From positions 1 to 10,271 of the forward strand of contig JASLEQ010000295.1 in the NCBI GenBank assembly GCA_030151135.1: a DNA stretch of 10,271 bases. The letters are read 5' to 3'. This document shows, piece by piece, positions 1 through 7,128 of the stretch. Both the position numbers and the translations under genes were made by a program. Every line of letters starts with the position of its first letter. Positions within the stretch are counted from its first letter, which is position 1. The notes below the pieces were generated by a model. The model saw only the letters and a list, made by a program, of their open reading frames with translations. It made no database searches and was not told the DNA's origin. This DNA is from Candidatus Sulfotelmatobacter sp. (GTDB lineage Bacteria; Acidobacteriota; Terriglobia; Terriglobales; SbA1).

Positions 1-121
1 GCAGAACGTTCGCGGGAGGCTGCGCACCAGCGACATCCTTCAAGAGAAGAAGGCTCGTCCCGGCTGCCGTACCGATGCCGATGTTTTCCAGAAATTTTCT
101 GCGGGAGATTTCCTTGCTCAT
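1..121 (-). CDS. Tat-exported protein, N-terminal fragment (runs off left edge)
   Basis: Only the first 40 codons are in the window; the gene continues past base 1. The N-terminus has a twin-arginine signal: SRRKFLENIGIG at residues 6-17, then a short hydrophobic run (about residues 18-27) and an AGA-type cleavage region near residues 31-33. This predicts export of a folded, probably cofactor-containing protein through the Tat system. An AAGGAGG Shine-Dalgarno lies at 126-132, four bases before the ATG at 119-121, so the start is well supported. In Acidobacteriota such SRRxFL leaders often precede secreted oxidoreductases, but nothing of the mature domain is visible, so I give no function. 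It is divergent from the dehydrogenase at 188, with 66 bases between the two starts. Confidence 0.75.
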   Translation of the reverse strand, partial: MSKEISRRKFLENIGIGTAAGTSLLLLKDVAGAQPPANVL

Positions 122-125
122 GAAG

Positions 126-132
126 CCTCCTT
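126..132 (-). promoter_or_regulatory. Strong Shine-Dalgarno of the Tat protein gene
   Basis: On the minus strand this reads AAGGAGG, a full match to the anti-SD core, four bases upstream of the ATG at 119-121. It fixes the start of the left-edge gene. Confidence 0.7.
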
Positions 133-175
133 CTGTCGCCCGGTTGCAATGTTACCTCTGAACGCAGCGCAGGTG

Positions 176-181
176 TATAAG
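176..181 (+). promoter_or_regulatory. -10-like box immediately before the SDR start
   Basis: TATAAG lies at 176-181, leaving only six bases before the ATG at 188. A transcript starting about seven bases after this box would begin at or next to the ATG. No Shine-Dalgarno is seen in front of this ATG. The best -35 partner (TTACCT, 152-157, 18-base spacer) is poor. This is a candidate promoter only. Confidence 0.35.
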
Positions 182-187
182 CGTTCT

Positions 188-976
188 ATGAACGTCTCAA
201 GAAATGTTCTGATTACAGGCGCTTCGGGCGGCATCGGATATGAACTTGCGAAGCTTTTTGCGCGCGACCGTCACAATCTGATTCTCGTGGCGAGAAGCGC
301 TGACAAACTTTCCCAGGTCGCGAAAGAACTGGAAGCTATGAGCGTCCGTGTCAAGACACTACCGCTCGATTTGACAGATTCTCCGGCTCCGAGGTCTCTG
401 TTCGATCAGTTGCAGCGGGAGGGCGTTGCGGTCGACATCCTGATCAATAACGCCGGGTTCGGAGCGTATGGCGAGTTCGCGACGATGCCGGAAACAGAAA
501 TTCTTGGGCAAATCAGCCTCAACATCACTGCGCTCACTGAACTCTCGCGACTTTTTCTGCCCGCCATGGTGGAGCGGCGGTTCGGCCGCATCATGAACGT
601 CGCGTCTACCGCCGGATTCCAGCCCGGTCCGCTGATGGCTGTGTACTACGCGACGAAAGCTTATGTGATTTCTTTTTCAGAGGCGATTGCAAATGAAGTG
701 AAGGACTCGGGCGTGACGGTCACGTGCTTTTGTCCCGGGGCAACGCACACTGGGTTCGCGAGCCGCGCCGGGAATGACAAAACACGCGTCTTCAAGCGTG
801 CCGCGGTGATGCCCGCGGATAAAGTTGCGCTTGATGGTTACCGGGCGGTAATGGAAGGGCGCACGCTCGCGATCAGCGGTATGCAGAATTGGCTAACCGC
901 ACAATCGACGCGGTTCGCTCCGCGAAAGCTGGTCACCGCCATATCCCGCTGGGTCAGCGAAAAAGCGGAGTCGTAA
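188..976 (+). CDS. Short-chain dehydrogenase/reductase, DltE-like (COG0300 type)
   Basis: A 262-residue single-domain NAD(P)-dependent oxidoreductase, the usual SDR length. Numbered from the ATG at 188, it has the cofactor motif TGASGGIG at 10-17, an acidic site at D61 (LPLDLTD), NNAG at 87-90, N112, the catalytic serine S140 (NVAS) and YxxxK as Y153/K157, thirteen residues after the serine. The N-S-Y-K tetrad is therefore complete. R36 after the second strand (LVARS) hints at NADP(H). The order of motifs and the FGAYG segment after NNAG fit the DltE/YqjQ-like group that reduces ketones or aldehydes of unknown nature; the substrate cannot be read from sequence. An in-frame ATG at 149 would add 13 residues in front of the normal Rossmann start and has no Shine-Dalgarno, so 188 is preferred. 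Cytoplasmic; no obvious operon partner. Confidence 0.9.
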   Translation: MNVSRNVLITGASGGIGYELAKLFARDRHNLILVARSADKLSQVAKELEAMSVRVKTLPLDLTDSPAPRSLFDQLQREGVAVDILINNAGFGAYGEFATMPETEILGQISLNITALTELSRLFLPAMVERRFGRIMNVASTAGFQPGPLMAVYYATKAYVISFSEAIANEVKDSGVTVTCFCPGATHTGFASRAGNDKTRVFKRAAVMPADKVALDGYRAVMEGRTLAISGMQNWLTAQSTRFAPRKLVTAISRWVSEKAES

Positions 977-995
977 CCCTGCCCGCCTCGCGTGC

Positions 996-1011
996 TGTGA
1001 CGGTAGTCACA
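996..1011. promoter_or_regulatory. Perfect CRP/FNR-type dyad TGTGA-N6-TCACA
   Basis: TGTGACGGTAGTCACA is a perfect inverted repeat with 6-base arms and a 4-base centre. It matches exactly the half sites and spacing known for E. coli CRP. It lies 20 bases after the SDR stop and about 185 bases before the secreted-protein ATG at 1197. It could be an operator for a CRP/FNR-family regulator. As a terminator it is weak, since the stem is short and no T-run follows. Confidence 0.4.
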
Positions 1012-1182
1012 TTCGATGATCGGCATTTGGTATGCCTTTACAAATCCCGGATCTTGTTTTGCAAATCTTTACCGTTAAGCGTGATATCGTTGGCGAGAAA
1101 AGCGCGTCAAATCGCTACGTCGCGGGTTTAAATAACTGAACTCGCCGCATTCGGAAGCGCCACTCCTTCCCCTGGGCTTTCG

Positions 1183-1192
1183 AGAGGAGGTG
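1183..1192 (+). promoter_or_regulatory. Strong Shine-Dalgarno that sets the 1197 start
   Basis: AGAGGAGGTG, with GGAGG at 1186-1190 six bases before the ATG at 1197. This favours the frame starting at 1197 over the overlapping frame beginning at 1190. Confidence 0.75.
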
Positions 1193-1196
1193 CCAC

Positions 1197-2237
1197 ATGA
1201 TGTGCCTTCGCTCATTGATTTCCCCCAACTCACAAATCTTCAGAGCCGTAAAAAAGACGGCTTATTCGATTGCTGTCATCACCATTTCAAGCGCGTGCCT
1301 GGCCCAGAATACGGCCGGCACACAGGAACAAACGTCTTCCCCAACGGAGGCGCAATCGTCTCACTCCAGCACCGTAACTATTCCGGCGGGTACCAACATT
1401 GCGCTCGTGCTGACCCATCCGATTCAGAGCCGGTATGTGCATCGCGGAGATGACATCTACGCGCAGGTCACTTTTCCGGTGGAATCGGGAAACGAGGTAG
1501 TGATTCCGGCGGGTACGTTCGTGCAGGGTAAGGTGGACAAGTTGCAAACGAAATCGGGACGCGGGGAGCTGCATCTCCAGTCGGCGGCGATCACCTTTCC
1601 CGATGGTTATATCACCCCCGTCGAAGGACCGATCACGTTGGAGACCAACCAGGGGTACGCGCTCAACGATCCGGGCGCGCGGCGATTGATCGGCATGTTC
1701 GTACTTCCGGCCGCCGGGGCAGGCCTGGGCGCGTTGATCGGGCATTCCGTCGGAAAATCTGATTCCACGACCACCACGGCATTCCCGCCGGGATGTACTG
1801 GGCCTCCGCCATTTTGCACCACGACATCAACGCCGACGTTTGGGACCAAAGGAAGAGACGCCATCATCGGCGCAGGCATTGGAGGCGCGATCGGAGCGGT
1901 TGGTTCCATGACGCTGCTCTTCAGTTCGCGACATTTTTTTATTGATGTGGGCTCACCGGTTGAGATGACTTTGGAGCATCCCCTACAGTTGAAGGAAGAT
2001 GAGGTGGCCACGGCGGTGCGATACTCGGCGAACCATCCTGTGCAGCCGACAGCGATTCGCCCGCTTCCGCCGCCGCCGGACACGCCGGTGGATCATGGCA
2101 CCTGCTACACCCCTGAAACACCGGGCACACCTGCGACGGTGATCCCTGGGACGCCCGGACCCGACGGGATCCCGGGACCGCCAACGATCATTCCAGGGAC
2201 GCCGCCGACACCGGGAACGGCGTACCCTTGTCCGTAG
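1197..2237 (+). CDS. Secreted protein with VirB10-like IPAGT strands, glycine zippers and Pro-rich tail
   Basis: A 346-residue exported protein of unknown function. Residues 1-36 form a signal peptide (KK at 19-20, hydrophobic core 22-33, likely cleavage after A36 in CLA-QN). Residues 59-113 carry two related strands, VTIPAGT and VVIPAGT, around a GDDIYAQV segment, then a GRGELHL strand (121-127). This IPAGT-x(n)-GD pattern resembles the TrbI/VirB10 beta-barrel fold, and I infer a beta domain from it; no other secretion-system gene is nearby. Two glycine-zipper segments follow (about 173-186 and 222-238), each long enough to pack in or on a membrane. Between them lies CTGPPPFC (200-207). The tail (279-346) is rich in Pro, Thr and Gly, with four PGTP units and cysteines at 303 and 345. 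The four mature cysteines could form disulfides. The start is set by the strong Shine-Dalgarno at 1183. Cell-envelope location is likely. Confidence 0.75.
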   Translation: MMCLRSLISPNSQIFRAVKKTAYSIAVITISSACLAQNTAGTQEQTSSPTEAQSSHSSTVTIPAGTNIALVLTHPIQSRYVHRGDDIYAQVTFPVESGNEVVIPAGTFVQGKVDKLQTKSGRGELHLQSAAITFPDGYITPVEGPITLETNQGYALNDPGARRLIGMFVLPAAGAGLGALIGHSVGKSDSTTTTAFPPGCTGPPPFCTTTSTPTFGTKGRDAIIGAGIGGAIGAVGSMTLLFSSRHFFIDVGSPVEMTLEHPLQLKEDEVATAVRYSANHPVQPTAIRPLPPPPDTPVDHGTCYTPETPGTPATVIPGTPGPDGIPGPPTIIPGTPPTPGTAYPCP

Positions 2238-2266
2238 ATCATTCCATGTTCATTTAAGAATGATCT
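2236..2266 (+). terminator. Stem-loop at the stop codon of the 1197 gene
   Basis: AGATCATTC (2236-2244) and GAATGATCT (2258-2266) are perfect 9-base complements with a 13-base loop; the first arm begins inside the stop codon. A short T-run (ATTTTT, 2270-2275) follows eight bases later on the plus strand. The stem is AT-rich, so this is a moderate terminator candidate. Confidence 0.5.
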
Positions 2267-2284
2267 TCAGATTTTTCGAACAAT

Positions 2285-2322
2285 TCGGCGCAGAGATGCT
2301 GTAATCGACGTCTCTGCGCCGA
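2285..2322. terminator. GC-rich stem-loop between convergent genes
   Basis: TCGGCGCAGAGA (2285-2296) and TCTCTGCGCCGA (2311-2322) are perfect 12-base complements with a 14-base loop. It lies just past the stop of the minus-strand SDR, whose transcript would meet the short stretch AATTGTT after the stem. It could stop transcription from either side of this convergent junction. Confidence 0.6.
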
Positions 2323-2328
2323 GGTTGA

Positions 2329-3081
2329 TTAGACCTGACCCACGCCACCGTCGACAAACAACTCAGCGCCGGCTACGAAGCTGGAATCACTGGACGCAAG
2401 GAAAAGAGCCGCTTTGCCAATCTCCTCGGGCTGTCCCATTCGCCCCAGCGGCACCGTCGAGGCGAAGCTTTGCTTGACCGCACGGATCTGCTCTTCGCTT
2501 TGAGCAAAGCCATCGAAGATTGGAGTTTCGATCGGCCCCGGGCTGATGGTGTTAACGCGAATCTTGCGATCTTTCAGATCGGTGGTCAAGGTGCGCGCCA
2601 GCGATCGAACGGCCGCTTTGGTCGCCGAGTAAACGCTGGAATTCGGAAACCCTTTCTGTCCCACCACCGATCCATTCAGAATGATCGAGCCTCCGTCCGG
2701 AATCAAAGGGAGGGCCTTCTGAACGGTGAAAAGCACGCCTTTCACGTTGGTATTGAAAGTTTGTTCGAAATACTCTTCCGTAATTTCGCTGACCGGCACG
2801 AACTTGGCTTGACCAGCATTGGCAAAGACAACATCGAGACGACCCTTTTCCTGCTTGATCTGAGAGAAAAGACGATCGAGGTCCGACAGATCCGAGACAT
2901 CCGCCCGGATCGCTTTCACGTTGCTGCCGATGCTCTTCACAGCTTTGTCGAGTTCCGACTGGCGCCTTCCAGTGATGTAGACGAATGCACCTTCGCTGAC
3001 GAAAACGCCCGCAGTGGCCAATCCAATACCGCTGCTACCGCCGGTTACGAGTGCGATTTTGCCCTGTAATTTTCCTGACAT
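2329..3081 (-). CDS. Classical SDR family oxidoreductase, probably NADP(H)-dependent
   Basis: A 250-residue classical SDR, full length for the family. It shows TGGSSGIG at 13-20 (cofactor loop), D61 (adenine contact), NAG at 88-90, N112, S138 (NGSVV), Y151 and K155 (YSATK), and PGPIETP at 181-187, which closes over the nicotinamide. The C-terminus, VDGGVGQV, is the usual end of this type. The two arginines after strand 2 (GRR, 38-40) suggest NADP(H). The substrate is unknown. The start is supported by GGGAGG (3091-3096 on the minus strand) nine bases before the ATG. It is divergent from the TetR-type gene at 3196, with 114 bases between starts; such pairs commonly mean that the regulator represses the dehydrogenase, perhaps in response to an electrophile or to its substrate. 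That role is inferred. Confidence 0.92.
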   Translation of the reverse strand: MSGKLQGKIALVTGGSSGIGLATAGVFVSEGAFVYITGRRQSELDKAVKSIGSNVKAIRADVSDLSDLDRLFSQIKQEKGRLDVVFANAGQAKFVPVSEITEEYFEQTFNTNVKGVLFTVQKALPLIPDGGSIILNGSVVGQKGFPNSSVYSATKAAVRSLARTLTTDLKDRKIRVNTISPGPIETPIFDGFAQSEEQIRAVKQSFASTVPLGRMGQPEEIGKAALFLASSDSSFVAGAELFVDGGVGQV

Positions 3082-3148
3082 ACCTTAAAGCCTCCCTTTC
3101 GATTCACTTTTGAACCGTGCGTTTCAGATGTCCCGTAATGCCGCAGAG

Positions 3149-3169
3149 ATTCATATTTTTGGACTGAAT
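3149..3169. promoter_or_regulatory. Candidate TetR operator between divergent genes
   Basis: ATTCA (3149-3153) and TGAAT (3165-3169) form a 21-base interrupted dyad, next to a -10-like TATAAA at 3172-3177 that faces the tetR-type gene. Its place in the 114-base divergent region fits an operator for the regulator at 3196. The arms are only five bases, so chance is possible. Confidence 0.3.
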
Positions 3170-3171
3170 GG

Positions 3172-3177
3172 TATAAA
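3172..3177 (+). promoter_or_regulatory. -10-like TATAAA before the TetR-family gene
   Basis: TATAAA at 3172-3177, 18 bases before the ATG at 3196. There is no convincing -35 box at 16-18 bases, and no clear Shine-Dalgarno before the ATG, so the leader would be only about a dozen bases. Confidence 0.3.
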
Positions 3178-3195
3178 ATTGGCATCTGACTGGAT

Positions 3196-3807
3196 ATGAA
3201 GCGCGCGAGAAGCCAGCAACGGAAGATGGGAAGGCCCCGGGAATTTTCCGAAGCCGACGCCCTGGACGCGGCGATGCGCGTCTTCTGGTCGAAAGGGTAC
3301 GAGGGAACATCGCTGGATGACCTGACGCGCGCCATGCACATTAATCGTTCCAGCCTGTATTCCAGCTTCGGAGACAAAGAAGAACTGTTCCGGCGCGTTG
3401 TAGACCGTTATCGCGAGGGTCCCACGGCCTGTATTAACAAGTCTCTCTCAGCACCAACCGCCCGCGAAGCAATTGAGGGGTTTCTGCGGGGAACGGTGAC
3501 ATTTCTCTCGGATGCGAGCCATCCGAAGGGCTGTCTCTCTCTGCAGGGAGGACTCGCCTGCGGCACTGGTACGGAAAGAGTGAAGCAAATGATGATTGAG
3601 TGGCGAAAAAGCGGGATCATGCAGCTTCAAAAGCGAATGCAGAGGGCCCGGTCCGAAGGCGATCTTCCCGAAGACGTGGATCCCGGATCGCTGGCACGGT
3701 ATCTTTTCAGCCTGATGAGCGGGCTGGCGGTGTTGGCTGCGAATGGAGCGACCGCCGCCGAGATGAATGCCACCGTCGAGATGGCCCTGCGATCCATGCC
3801 GGTATAG
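3196..3807 (+). CDS. TetR/AcrR family transcriptional regulator
   Basis: A 203-residue one-component regulator. The DNA-binding part begins with GRPREF (12-17), followed by ALDAAMRVFWSKGYEGTSL (22-40). The helix-turn-helix lies at about 38-58 (DDLTRAMHINRSSLYSSF), and FGDKEELF (58-65) is the usual next helix. The rest, up to residue 203, is the helical ligand-binding and dimer domain; it contains the HPKGCLSLQGG stretch (109-119) seen in many FWSKGYEGTSL-type regulators. It most likely represses the divergent SDR gene and perhaps itself. The start is uncertain: ATG 3196 has no Shine-Dalgarno, while an in-frame ATG at 3226 would begin MGRPREF, a common start for this family, but has GGAAG directly abutting it. 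The cupin gene follows after 36 bases and may be co-transcribed. Confidence 0.92.
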   Translation: MKRARSQQRKMGRPREFSEADALDAAMRVFWSKGYEGTSLDDLTRAMHINRSSLYSSFGDKEELFRRVVDRYREGPTACINKSLSAPTAREAIEGFLRGTVTFLSDASHPKGCLSLQGGLACGTGTERVKQMMIEWRKSGIMQLQKRMQRARSEGDLPEDVDPGSLARYLFSLMSGLAVLAANGATAAEMNATVEMALRSMPV

Positions 3808-3843
3808 CGCGCAACCATGAGCTTGTGTTGTAGTGTTTTGAAC

Positions 3844-4206
3844 ATGCCCACTCTCATCGCGCAGGCTACACGTATCCAAGCCGCAGGAAACAAACCAAAA
3901 CTTATTGACGAATACATTGGGCGGGTGAATTCAAAGACTTCGGCTGCGAGCGTCGCGCACATGCGCAGTCCCAGTGGCTGGGTCGAGCCCGGCCAAACTC
4001 CGGAGTTTGACGAGTTCACGATCGTTTTGAAAGGCATGCTGCGGGTAGAGCACGCAGGCGGAAACATCGATGTGCGCGCCGGTCAAGCTATTATCACGCA
4101 CGCGGGAGAATGGATTCGCTATTCAACTCCAGAGCCAGACGGCGCCGAGTACATTGCCGTTTGTCTTCCGGCCTTTTCCATGGATACGGTGCACCGCGAT
4201 GAATGA
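3844..4206 (+). CDS. Small cupin-fold protein lacking the canonical metal histidines
   Basis: A 120-residue single-domain cupin, numbered from the ATG at 3844. The first cupin motif is recognisable by E57-x6-G64 (EFTIVLKG), but the HxH that should precede it is Q51-T-P53. The second motif (AGQAIITHAGEWIRY, 79-93) keeps G80 and G88, has His in the usual proline position (H86) and Ile where the third histidine normally stands (I91). All three usual His ligands are therefore absent, so it probably binds a ligand without the normal metal or uses other residues. I know similar short proteins as unassigned cupin-domain entries. An ATG at 3817 would add nine residues of unlikely sequence. Neither start has a good Shine-Dalgarno. 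It lies 36 bases after the TetR gene and ends 15 bases before the convergent VWA gene. Confidence 0.8.
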   Translation: MPTLIAQATRIQAAGNKPKLIDEYIGRVNSKTSAASVAHMRSPSGWVEPGQTPEFDEFTIVLKGMLRVEHAGGNIDVRAGQAIITHAGEWIRYSTPEPDGAEYIAVCLPAFSMDTVHRDE

Positions 4207-4221
4207 GCCATCCGCGACCCG

Positions 4222-5229
4222 CTATTCGAGACTTGCGTAATACCCAGGCCTCGCATTCACCCGCAAAAAAGTATGAAACCGGCTCGGCAGGCGCAGCTTG
4301 ACGCTGATTTTGTACCACTTGCCATTGCGCGGCTTCGTTTCCGGACTGTAGGCGAGCACATACTGATGACGCAGCTGAATCCCGATTAACCTGACCACCG
4401 CAGGAAGTTCCTGCACGTTGCTCAAGGTATAAGCCTTGCCCCCAGTTACATCGCTGATCGATTGCAAGAGTTCGGGCCCGAGTAATTCTTCCTGAGTACT
4501 TACATACCGGTCGTAGGTACCCACCGCATACATCAGGACATCGGACTCTCTGGCCGCGTTCTTGACATCGCGTTCACTGTAACGGCTGTGATTGTCGCCT
4601 CCGTCGGAAAGGATGAGCAAAGCTTTCCTCGGATAGCGGGCATCCTTCATCTTCCTCAAGCCCATGTAGATCGCATCCAGCAGCGATGTTCGTCCCTTCG
4701 ATGGAATCGTTAATAAGGCGTTCTGCAGTTCGTCGGTATTGTTGGTGAAATCCACCGCGAGCTGGGGCTCGTCGGCGAAAGTAATCATGAAGAATTCGTC
4801 CTGGGGATTCGCCTCCCTGCAAAATGCCGCGACGGCCTCCTGGGTGCGATCGATCTTGTTTGCCATACTTCCGCTCAAGTCCACGATCAAGCCAATGGAT
4901 ACGGGGGTGTCTTCATTTGAGAAGTTCTTGATCTGTTGCGGCTTTTTGTCCTCGTACAACTGAAAATTGTCGAGATCCAGGCCTGTGACAGGACGGTTGA
5001 AATTGTCAGTGATGGTGACGGGCACCATCACAAGATCGGTGGTCGATCGGATCACACCTAATCCCTTAGGGATCGTGGGGTGAGCTGAGTGAAGATCGGA
5101 AGTTATGCTTCGCGGAGCGATATGGACATCATTGATGGAGGTCTGGGCGAAACCAAGGGTTACGAGTGGAAGAAGAGAGAAAAGAACAAAACCGATGCAA
5201 CAGGAGAGTAAACGAACCGGAGCAGACAT
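4222..5229 (-). CDS. Secreted VWFA-related acidobacterial protein (TIGR03436 type), intact MIDAS
   Basis: A 335-residue exported protein. Residues 1-28 are a signal peptide (cleavage likely GFA-QT). Residues 63-104 form the beta domain typical of the family: VPVTITDNFNRPVTGLDLDNF then LYEDKKPQQIKNF. The VWA domain covers about 110-290, with MIDAS residues DLSGS at 117-121, T181 (GRTSLLDA) and D209 (SDGGDN). All metal-coordinating positions are present, so it can probably bind Mg2+ or a similar ion and a partner through it. It ends with RPGYY, common in the family. Role unknown; cell-surface or periplasmic adhesion or assembly is suggested by the fold. GGAAGG (5238-5243 on the minus strand) lies eight bases before the ATG. 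It follows the other VWA gene on the same strand after 156 bases. Confidence 0.88.
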   Translation of the reverse strand: MSAPVRLLSCCIGFVLFSLLPLVTLGFAQTSINDVHIAPRSITSDLHSAHPTIPKGLGVIRSTTDLVMVPVTITDNFNRPVTGLDLDNFQLYEDKKPQQIKNFSNEDTPVSIGLIVDLSGSMANKIDRTQEAVAAFCREANPQDEFFMITFADEPQLAVDFTNNTDELQNALLTIPSKGRTSLLDAIYMGLRKMKDARYPRKALLILSDGGDNHSRYSERDVKNAARESDVLMYAVGTYDRYVSTQEELLGPELLQSISDVTGGKAYTLSNVQELPAVVRLIGIQLRHQYVLAYSPETKPRNGKWYKISVKLRLPSRFHTFLRVNARPGYYASLE

Positions 5230-5385
5230 GCCTTACACCTTCCGAACTCACTAAACACCGGCTCTTTGGTTGTCGCGGTCAACAGAGCACGTTGTAGGAA
5301 GAATCCAGTATGGGATCAGGAAAGATCCTTCAGCGTCTGCCGGCGGCACGTATAACGCTGGTGATGGATCAGCCGCGATAGGCCG
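5230..5385. other. 156-base gap between the two VWA genes
   Basis: No gene seen. A small dyad (GGATC at 5313-5317, GATCC at 5324-5328) is present without a T-run, so I do not call it a terminator. A TTGACC (minus strand, 5277-5282) could be a -35 box for the 335-residue VWA gene, but the matching -10 is poor. Co-transcription with the upstream VWA gene stays open. Confidence 0.4.
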
Positions 5386-7086
5386 TTACGGCTTCGCAGC
5401 GGAGGAAAAGGCCTCGACCGGGATATCGAGCGATCCTATTTTTCCGGACGTAATGTCCCGAACAATAATGCGAACCTTGGCCGCAGCGGGGTTCAGGGTG
5501 AACGCTCCCGCCAGCGCAACCCCGTCGTGAAGGGCGGCCTGATACTGATCGGGGCTCAGCTGCAAATCGCTCTTCCAGTGGGTGTTGTAGAGATCTTCGC
5601 CGGACGAGCGTTTCTGCAGACACCATATCTCCAGTTCTCCCGCCATTTTTCCAGCCTTGCTCGTCATTTCAAGTTCGGCCGCGGGCACATGTAGAAGCAC
5701 GAACGGATCGTTGCCTTTGTTCCCGCGCGGCTCCGCGGTAAAGCGAATGCCGGGAAAATCCAGCGACGCCGAGGCCACGGCGGCCAGCATCTGCTGCTGG
5801 GTCTGCGAAGGCATTGGCTGGACCGGTGTCGCGCGATAACTTTCCCGGTAACGGAGCCGTAAGCCCGGACGGCTGGTTCGCACCTCAAGTTTGTGCAATT
5901 CACCATTCCATTTATCGTGGTTTGGGTAATAGTCGATGACGTAGACAATGCCGCGATCATCCAGCGCTTGATTCACCGCTTGTCCCAGGCGATTGGTGTT
6001 GTGATAGAAGACTCCCCCGGTGCTTCTTGCCAGAATTGCCAGGAGATCCGCTCGCGACTCCTCCTGTTCGGTCTTGATCGGCTCGGTCATGTCATTGAAG
6101 TCAGTATCGGCCTTTACGTCGGAGCTGAGAAGAACTCCGCGAGCATCGATCGTATAGACGGCAATATTGGCATCGTTGAACCGGTCAATCTCTGCCTTCA
6201 CGTCCTGGGACTCGCCTGCGACGGTGATGCCGCTGGTAAGCCACACCAGGCTCTTTCTGCCGGGGATGCGGGCGAGTTCATCGCAAATGACATTGAGGGC
6301 GGCGAGCGTGCGCGTACCGCGGTCCTGCTCTTCTCCGCGAAACGCGCGCGTAACGGCGTTCAGGATCATCTGGTCCAGTTTTGGATTGCCAGTGGCGTCA
6401 GCCTTGATCGAGGGCCCGAAACCTTCGGCACGAAGATGGAACTGATTCTCTGCCGCCTTCTTGAGAGACACCACGCTCTCACTAAAATCGCTGATGACAC
6501 TGAGGTTCTCCCCCAATACCAGCAACGCCACCCTCGTGCCGGCTGGCATGCGGCTCAACGACTTCAGCAACTCGGTTCTCATCGTCACCTGGTCCTCGGA
6601 CGAGGTGTTGAGTACATCGAAGAGAATGACAGTGGTGGCGTCGAAAGTCGTATGCGTATTCGAGAAGCTGGTTGCGGGAGCAGTCTTCAGCGATGCATCG
6701 GGTGCTCCGGAGTCGGATCGGAACGCGGGGCGTTCGACCGAAATGTGCGTGACAGCTTGCGGCCGTCCGTTGTCGAAGAGCTGGAAATCTTTGGTCTGAA
6801 GGTCGGTCACAGCATTGCCGCGCTTGTCCCGGGCAATCACATCGACTTCAACCATGCGAACGGCATTGCGGATCGTGACTGCAGGCTTATCGAGTGAATT
6901 TTGCGCAAGAGAGCAAAACGCATTCACGAGCGCAAATAATAAAAACGCGAACGGTTTTCGCTGTCTGGAAATCAGATCATCGCCCCTGAAGCTCTGGCTC
7001 GCAGCTCCGGCTATGGCACGCGGGAGTGGACAAGTGAGATTGTTGCACGTGGCATGATCGTATGCGACGCGCTCTGCCGCTGACAA
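5386..7086 (-). CDS. Secreted VWFA-related acidobacterial protein (TIGR03436 type) with degenerate MIDAS and C-terminal extension
   Basis: The longest open frame (566 codons, TTG at 7084-7086) is given. The real start is probably later. The signal peptide occupies residues 41-61 of this frame (RQRKPFAFLLFAL then cleavage CSLA-QN). No ATG exists in frame before it; CTG at 6973-6975 has AGGGG seven bases upstream and would give a normal 529-residue precursor. Domains: the family beta domain at 77-118 (VDVIARDKRGNAVTDLQTKDF), and a VWA domain at about 150-390. There the MIDAS start DxSxS is D157-VLN-T161, a form frequent in this family, so classical metal binding is doubtful. YRESY (413-417) closes the family core. 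Residues 430-566 are a further, probably beta-rich domain that I do not recognise. It is 42 bases after guaA in this frame, or 153 with the later start. Function unknown. Confidence 0.85.
   Translation of the reverse strand: MSAAERVAYDHATCNNLTCPLPRAIAGAASQSFRGDDLISRQRKPFAFLLFALVNAFCSLAQNSLDKPAVTIRNAVRMVEVDVIARDKRGNAVTDLQTKDFQLFDNGRPQAVTHISVERPAFRSDSGAPDASLKTAPATSFSNTHTTFDATTVILFDVLNTSSEDQVTMRTELLKSLSRMPAGTRVALLVLGENLSVISDFSESVVSLKKAAENQFHLRAEGFGPSIKADATGNPKLDQMILNAVTRAFRGEEQDRGTRTLAALNVICDELARIPGRKSLVWLTSGITVAGESQDVKAEIDRFNDANIAVYTIDARGVLLSSDVKADTDFNDMTEPIKTEQEESRADLLAILARSTGGVFYHNTNRLGQAVNQALDDRGIVYVIDYYPNHDKWNGELHKLEVRTSRPGLRLRYRESYRATPVQPMPSQTQQQMLAAVASASLDFPGIRFTAEPRGNKGNDPFVLLHVPAAELEMTSKAGKMAGELEIWCLQKRSSGEDLYNTHWKSDLQLSPDQYQAALHDGVALAGAFTLNPAAAKVRIIVRDITSGKIGSLDIPVEAFSSAAKP
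6973..6987 (-). promoter_or_regulatory. Shine-Dalgarno with likely CTG start of the VWA gene
   Basis: AGGGG (6983-6987) is followed after seven bases by an in-frame CTG (6973-6975), directly before the basic end of the signal peptide. An out-of-frame ATG-ATC-TGA overlaps this site. No ATG, GTG or TTG in this frame is better placed. Confidence 0.45.
7057..7086 (-). promoter_or_regulatory. Promoter-like pair upstream of the 566-codon VWA gene
   Basis: On the minus strand TTGTCA (7081-7086; five of six bases of the -35 consensus) and TACGAT (7057-7062; four of six) are 18 bases apart. The TTG of the longest frame is part of this -35 box. This argues for separate transcription from guaA and for a translation start further downstream. 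Confidence 0.4.
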
Positions 7087-7128
7087 GAGAAACGCTGAGA
7101 TTCGTTCAGGATTGAGGTCCGAAGACGT

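Larger units (their letters stand above)
977..1196. other. 220-base intergenic region before the glycine-zipper protein
   Basis: No supported gene. It holds the CRP-type dyad (996-1011), two weak promoter-like arrangements (TTGCAA at 1059-1064 with TGATAT at 1082-1087, 17-base spacer; and a TACAAA at 1039-1044 without a good -35 box) and, at its end, a strong Shine-Dalgarno (1183-1192). An open frame at 889-1131 crosses the region but shows no domain or start signal. Confidence 0.5.
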